A stretch of 64,000 nucleotides of DNA. It comes from Bradyrhizobium sp. CSA207 (GTDB taxonomy: Bacteria; Pseudomonadota; Alphaproteobacteria; Rhizobiales; Xanthobacteraceae). Below are positions 61,249 through 64,000 of the stretch, piece by piece. The notes beneath the pieces are model-generated. The model saw only the letters and a list, made by a program, of their open reading frames with translations, ran no database searches and was not told the origin of the DNA. The translations under genes and the position numbers were made by a program. Each line of letters begins with the position of its first letter. Position 1 is the stretch's first letter. The stretch spans positions 62,001 to 126,000 of the forward strand of contig NZ_JAACFT010000023.1 in the NCBI RefSeq assembly GCF_029051685.1, in the 5' to 3' direction.

Positions 61249-61938
61249 TCAGGCCGCGGCGGCAAAGCTGGTGACATCGACGATGCGGTCGGCAATCAGA
61301 TGGCGGATCTCGTCGTCGTGGACGATCGCGACCATGGCGACGCCCTGCCGCTTCTTCTCGGCGATCAGCTCGACCACGACGGCGCGGTTGGCTGCGTCAA
61401 GCGAGGCCGTGGGCTCGTCGAGGATCAGGATCGGCAAGTCCGAGATGAAACCGCGTGCGATGTTGACGCGCTGCTGCTCGCCGCCGGAAAAGGTCGCGGG
61501 TGGAAGCTGCCAAAGCCGCGCGGGAATGTTGAGGCGATGCAGCAGGCTGCCCGCGCGCGCCTGCGCGTCGGTCCGGCTCATGCCGCCGGCGATCAGCGGC
61601 TCGGCGACGACGTCGATCGTCGGAACCCGCGGCACCGCGCGCAGGAACTGACTGACATAGCCGATGGTCGAACGGCGGACGTTGAGCACCTGCCGCGGCT
61701 CCGCGGTAGCAAGATCGATCAGCGCGCCGCGATGACGGATACCGATGCGGCCGGAGTCGCAGCGATAGTTGCCGAAGATCATCTTCAGGATCGACGATTT
61801 GCCGGCACCGGACGGACCCGACAGCACGACGCACTCGCCGGGGTCGACGTGAAAGGTCACGCCGCGCACCACCGGCAGTTCGATGCCGCCTTGCAGGTGC
61901 ATCGTAAAGGTCTTCTGGGCGTCGGCGACGTCGATCAT
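61249..61938 (-). CDS. phnL: C-P lyase ABC-type subunit PhnL
   Basis: About 229-232 residues. ABC ATPase motifs: Walker A GPSGAGKSS, Q-loop around YVSQFLRAVP, signature FSGGEQQRVNIARG, Walker B LILDEPTASLD. PhnL is part of the C-P lyase activating complex (PhnGHIJKL), not a transporter. I give the ATG at 61938; a GTG three codons further up (61947) is possible. It is preceded by the 14-bp tandem repeats. Confidence 0.95.
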   Translation of the reverse strand: MIDVADAQKTFTMHLQGGIELPVVRGVTFHVDPGECVVLSGPSGAGKSSILKMIFGNYRCDSGRIGIRHRGALIDLATAEPRQVLNVRRSTIGYVSQFLRAVPRVPTIDVVAEPLIAGGMSRTDAQARAGSLLHRLNIPARLWQLPPATFSGGEQQRVNIARGFISDLPILILDEPTASLDAANRAVVVELIAEKKRQGVAMVAIVHDDEIRHLIADRIVDVTSFAAAA

Positions 61939-61948
61939 GGCAGTCACC

Positions 61949-62004
61949 GGAGGGCTCGTGTTGGAAGGCTCATGTTCGAAGGCTCATGTTGGAAGGCTCA
62001 TGGC
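61949..62004. repeat. four tandem 14-bp repeats between phnK and phnL
   Basis: Units read GGAGGGCTCGTGTT, GGAAGGCTCATGTT, CGAAGGCTCATGTT, GGAAGGCTCATGGC, at 61949, 61963, 61977 and 61991. The phnK stop codon lies in the last unit and the phnL start is just past the first, so the array fills the intercistronic spacer. On the coding strand each unit carries ATGAGCC. Confidence 0.9.
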
Positions 62005-62807
62005 GGCAGAATCGAGGAAACGAGGAGTTGCGTATACGGCTCCCGCGGGTCGTCCAGCACCTGATCCGTGAGACCGGTCTCGATGACGCGGCCGCCCTTC
62101 ATCACCATCACGCGATGTGACAACAGCCGCGCGACTGCGAGATCATGGGTGACGATAATGACGGCGAGGTGCAATTCGGCGACGAGGCTGCGCAAGAGGT
62201 CGAGCAGGCGGGCCTGCACGGACACATCGAGACCGCCGGTCGGCTCGTCCATGAACACCAGCCGCGGCTCGGTGACGAGGTTGCGCGCGATCTGGAGGCG
62301 CTGGCGCATGCCGCCGGAATAGGTGCGCGGCGCATCGTCGATGCGCGCGACGTCGATCTCGACGCGGGTGAGCCAGTCGGATGCGGTGTCGCGGATGCGG
62401 CCGTAATGATTCCAGCCGACCGCCATCAGCCGCTCGCCAACATTGGCGCCGGCCGAGACCGCCATGCGCAGGCCTTGCGCGGGATCCTGGTGCACAAAAC
62501 CCCAATCGGTGCGGAACAGGAAGCGCCGCTCGGCCTCGCCGAGCGTGGCAAGATCGCGGGTGACGCCATCGCGCATCCGGTAGGACACATGCCCGCCGCT
62601 GGCCGCGAGCTGGCCCGACAGCAGCTGGAGCAGCGTCGACTTGCCCGAACCGGACTCGCCGACGATCGCCAGCACCTCGCCGGGATAGAGCGCGAACGAC
62701 ACGTCGCGGCACGCGGCGATGCGGCCGTAGGACTTGCTGAGGGATTTTGCGACCAGCAGTGGCTGGTCGCTTTCAAGCATATCGAGATCAGCCATTTGAT
62801 CCCCCAT
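61998..62807 (-). CDS. phnK: C-P lyase ABC-type subunit PhnK
   Basis: 269 residues, dipeptide-type ABC ATPase: Walker A GESGSGKST, signature YSGGMRQRLQIARN, Walker B VFMDEPTGGLD and switch His in IIVTHDLAVA. PhnK docks on the PhnGHIJ core. The start overlaps the phnJ 3' end by 20 bp (ATG 62807) or 8 bp (ATG 62795), both with purine-rich sites. Followed by the 14-bp tandem array. Confidence 0.95.
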   Translation of the reverse strand: MGDQMADLDMLESDQPLLVAKSLSKSYGRIAACRDVSFALYPGEVLAIVGESGSGKSTLLQLLSGQLAASGGHVSYRMRDGVTRDLATLGEAERRFLFRTDWGFVHQDPAQGLRMAVSAGANVGERLMAVGWNHYGRIRDTASDWLTRVEIDVARIDDAPRTYSGGMRQRLQIARNLVTEPRLVFMDEPTGGLDVSVQARLLDLLRSLVAELHLAVIIVTHDLAVARLLSHRVMVMKGGRVIETGLTDQVLDDPREPYTQLLVSSILPP

Positions 62808-63684
62808 GCGCCTTCTCCTTGTACGGCGCGGCGCTGAGGCTGCCGCGATGGCCGGCAGCCTGGCGGCCCTCGCAATAGTCGGTGTCCGAGCAGACGAACA
62901 TCCGTCCGCCCTTGTCGTCGGTCACGATCTCGTCGAGATAGGAATTTTCGGCGCCGCAAAGCGCGCAGGGCGCGTTGAAGCGGTAGGGCTCGAACGGGTG
63001 ATCCTCGAAATCGAGCGACACGACTGTCGTGTAGGGCGGGATGGCATAGATGCGCTTCTCGCGGCCGGCGCCGAACAATTGCAGCGCCGGACAATTGTCC
63101 ATCTTGGGATTGTCGAATTTCGGCGTCGGCGACGGGTCCATCACATAGCGCGCATTGACCTTCACCGGATAGGCATAGGCGGTCGCGATATGTCCGAAGC
63201 GCGCGATGTCCTCGTAGAGCTTGACATGCATCAGGCCGTATTCGGCGAGCGCATGCATCCGCCGCGTCTCGGTCTCGCGCGGCTCGAGGAAGCGCAGCGG
63301 CTCCGGGATCGGCACCTGATAGACCAGCACCTGGTTCTCATGCAGCGCCGTCTCCGGGATGCGGTGACGGGTCTGGATGACCGTTGCATCTTCCGTCGCC
63401 GTGGTCGTGGCAACGCCGGCAGTCTTTGCGAAGAATTTTCGGATCGAGATCGCGTTGGTGGTGTCGTCGGAACCCTGATCGATGACCTTCAGCACGTCCT
63501 TGGGCCCAAGGATCGCGGCCGTGACCTGCACGCCGCCGGTGCCCCAGCCATATGGCATCGGCATCTCGCGGCTGGCGAACGGCACCTGATAGCCGGGAAT
63601 CGCGATTGCCTTCAGGATGGCGCGGCGGATCATCCGCTTGGTCTGTTCATCGAGATAGGCGAAATTATAGGCGGGCGCGTTCAT
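62788..63684 (-). CDS. phnJ: C-P lyase radical SAM subunit PhnJ
   Basis: 298 residues. The radical-SAM lyase that cleaves the C-P bond of ribosyl methylphosphonate. The cluster cysteines Cys240, Cys243, Cys265 (CALC...FVCSDTDYC) and the catalytic Cys271 are in place, as is the glycyl residue Gly31 in IPGYQVPF. The C-terminal tail is normal. It overlaps phnI by 4 bp (ATGA) and phnK downstream. Confidence 0.97.
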   Translation of the reverse strand: MNAPAYNFAYLDEQTKRMIRRAILKAIAIPGYQVPFASREMPMPYGWGTGGVQVTAAILGPKDVLKVIDQGSDDTTNAISIRKFFAKTAGVATTTATEDATVIQTRHRIPETALHENQVLVYQVPIPEPLRFLEPRETETRRMHALAEYGLMHVKLYEDIARFGHIATAYAYPVKVNARYVMDPSPTPKFDNPKMDNCPALQLFGAGREKRIYAIPPYTTVVSLDFEDHPFEPYRFNAPCALCGAENSYLDEIVTDDKGGRMFVCSDTDYCEGRQAAGHRGSLSAAPYKEKAHGGSNG

Positions 63685-64000
63685 TCCGCGGCCTCCTTCA
63701 TGGACTCGGCGGCGTTGGCGTCAGTAAATTCCTGGCGCAGCTTGCGCAGCAGGCCGAGCTCGGACTGGAAGTCGACATAATGCGGCAGCTTGAGATGCTC
63801 GACGAAGCCGGTCGCCTGGACGTTGTCGGAATGCGACATCACGAACTCCTCGTCCTGCGCCGGCGCTGCGGCCTCCTCGCCGAGTTCGCGGGCGCGCAGC
63901 GCGCGGTCGACCAGCGCCATCGACATGGTCTTGCGCTCGCTCTGGCCGAAGGCGAGGCCATAGCCGCGGGTGAAGCACGGCGCTTCCGTCGCCGATCCCT
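63681..64000 (-). CDS. phnI: C-P lyase subunit PhnI, C-terminal part (runs off window)
   Basis: Frame open to the window edge with more than 100 codons of the PhnI C-terminus visible, including GYGLAFGQSERKTMSMALVD and LPHYVDFQSELGLLRKLRQE. PhnI is the nucleosidase-like subunit that, with PhnGHL, attaches phosphonate to ribose triphosphate. The start lies outside; phnG and phnH should follow upstream. ATGA overlap with phnJ. Confidence 0.95.
   Translation of the reverse strand, partial: GSATEAPCFTRGYGLAFGQSERKTMSMALVDRALRARELGEEAAAPAQDEEFVMSHSDNVQATGFVEHLKLPHYVDFQSELGLLRKLRQEFTDANAAESMKEAAE

Noticed and set aside
60136..62064. 642-codon plus-strand frame
   Set aside because: Antisense to phnM and phnL.
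1..64000. CRISPR array, prophage, toxin-antitoxin or biosynthetic cluster
   Set aside because: No regularly spaced repeats, no phage or NRPS/PKS-type genes and no credible toxin-antitoxin pair were found when reading through.

Overview
The window is a GC-rich (mid-60s % by eye) chromosomal segment of an alphaproteobacterium, most likely Bradyrhizobium or a close Nitrobacteraceae relative. The basis is protein style, the conserved alphaproteobacterial run yacG / maf / LMW phosphatase / UPF0262 / hisD / DUF2948, a complete-looking extra groESL operon, a C-P lyase operon, many TRAP/ABC/TctC-type solute transporters, and several intergenic palindromic repeat families that I recall as typical of Bradyrhizobium. 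No rRNA, CRISPR array, intact prophage or intact insertion sequence is visible. Two tRNAs (Phe, Thr) are present.

Layout. 1-8.5 kb: end of an unknown protein, oleate hydratase and long-chain acyl-CoA synthetase (fatty-acid handling), DUF3088, a cysteine hydrolase, a His/Gly/Tyr-rich secreted protein, then a minus-strand trio (flavin amine oxidase, RibD-like reductase, nitrobindin-like beta-barrel). 8.5-13.1 kb: a two-gene polysaccharide-type unit (Wzz-like and Wzy-like membrane proteins) flanked by two gene relics, then a Tat-exported PLP enzyme. 13.3-18.2 kb: small ORFs, a Cache-PAS-GGDEF-EAL c-di-GMP enzyme and the DUF2182/DUF1326 pair. 18.6-20.8 kb: groES-groEL behind an RpoH-like promoter. 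21-23.8 kb: a decayed MFS gene, a GntR regulator with an abnormal N-terminus, and an MBL hydrolase. 24.1-32.6 kb: a sugar module (LacI regulator, perfect 18-bp operator, binding protein, two permeases, ATPase, GH31 glycosidase) bracketed by an 80%-identical 60-bp direct repeat whose first bases resemble a tRNA 3' end. 32.7-36.8 kb: an IS3 orfA relic, then a three-gene TRAP transporter. 36.8-41 kb: tRNA-Phe and the yacG...hisD housekeeping group. 41-46 kb: hydrolase, EthD, cNMP-binding/thioredoxin-reductase-like fusion, small genes. 46-48 kb: tRNA-Thr, a repeat, and two AT-richer genes. 48-54.9 kb: LLM flavin monooxygenase and a tightly packed six-gene catabolic operon (TctC-type binding protein, flavin reductase, two FAH-fold enzymes, RidA, amidohydrolase) divergent from an IclR regulator. 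55-58.6 kb: O-acetylhomoserine sulfhydrylase, alpha/beta hydrolase, Lys/Arg-rich DNA-binding-like protein, SDR. 58.8-64 kb: PPOX-fold protein and phnN-M-L-K-J-I of the C-P lyase (phosphonate) pathway, phnI running off the window.

Working together: most multi-gene units are uptake-plus-catabolism modules with a local regulator (LacI + ABC + GH31; IclR + TctC-type protein + ring/ester-cleavage-type enzymes; C-P lyase), which fits a soil heterotroph. No clearly new molecular system is present. The strongest second-look items are the direct repeats bracketing the GH31 module, the operator architecture of the LacI and IclR systems, a 14-bp tandem repeat between phnK and phnL, the orphan Wzz/Wzy-like pair with a paralogue relic, and the uncharacterised six-gene catabolic operon.
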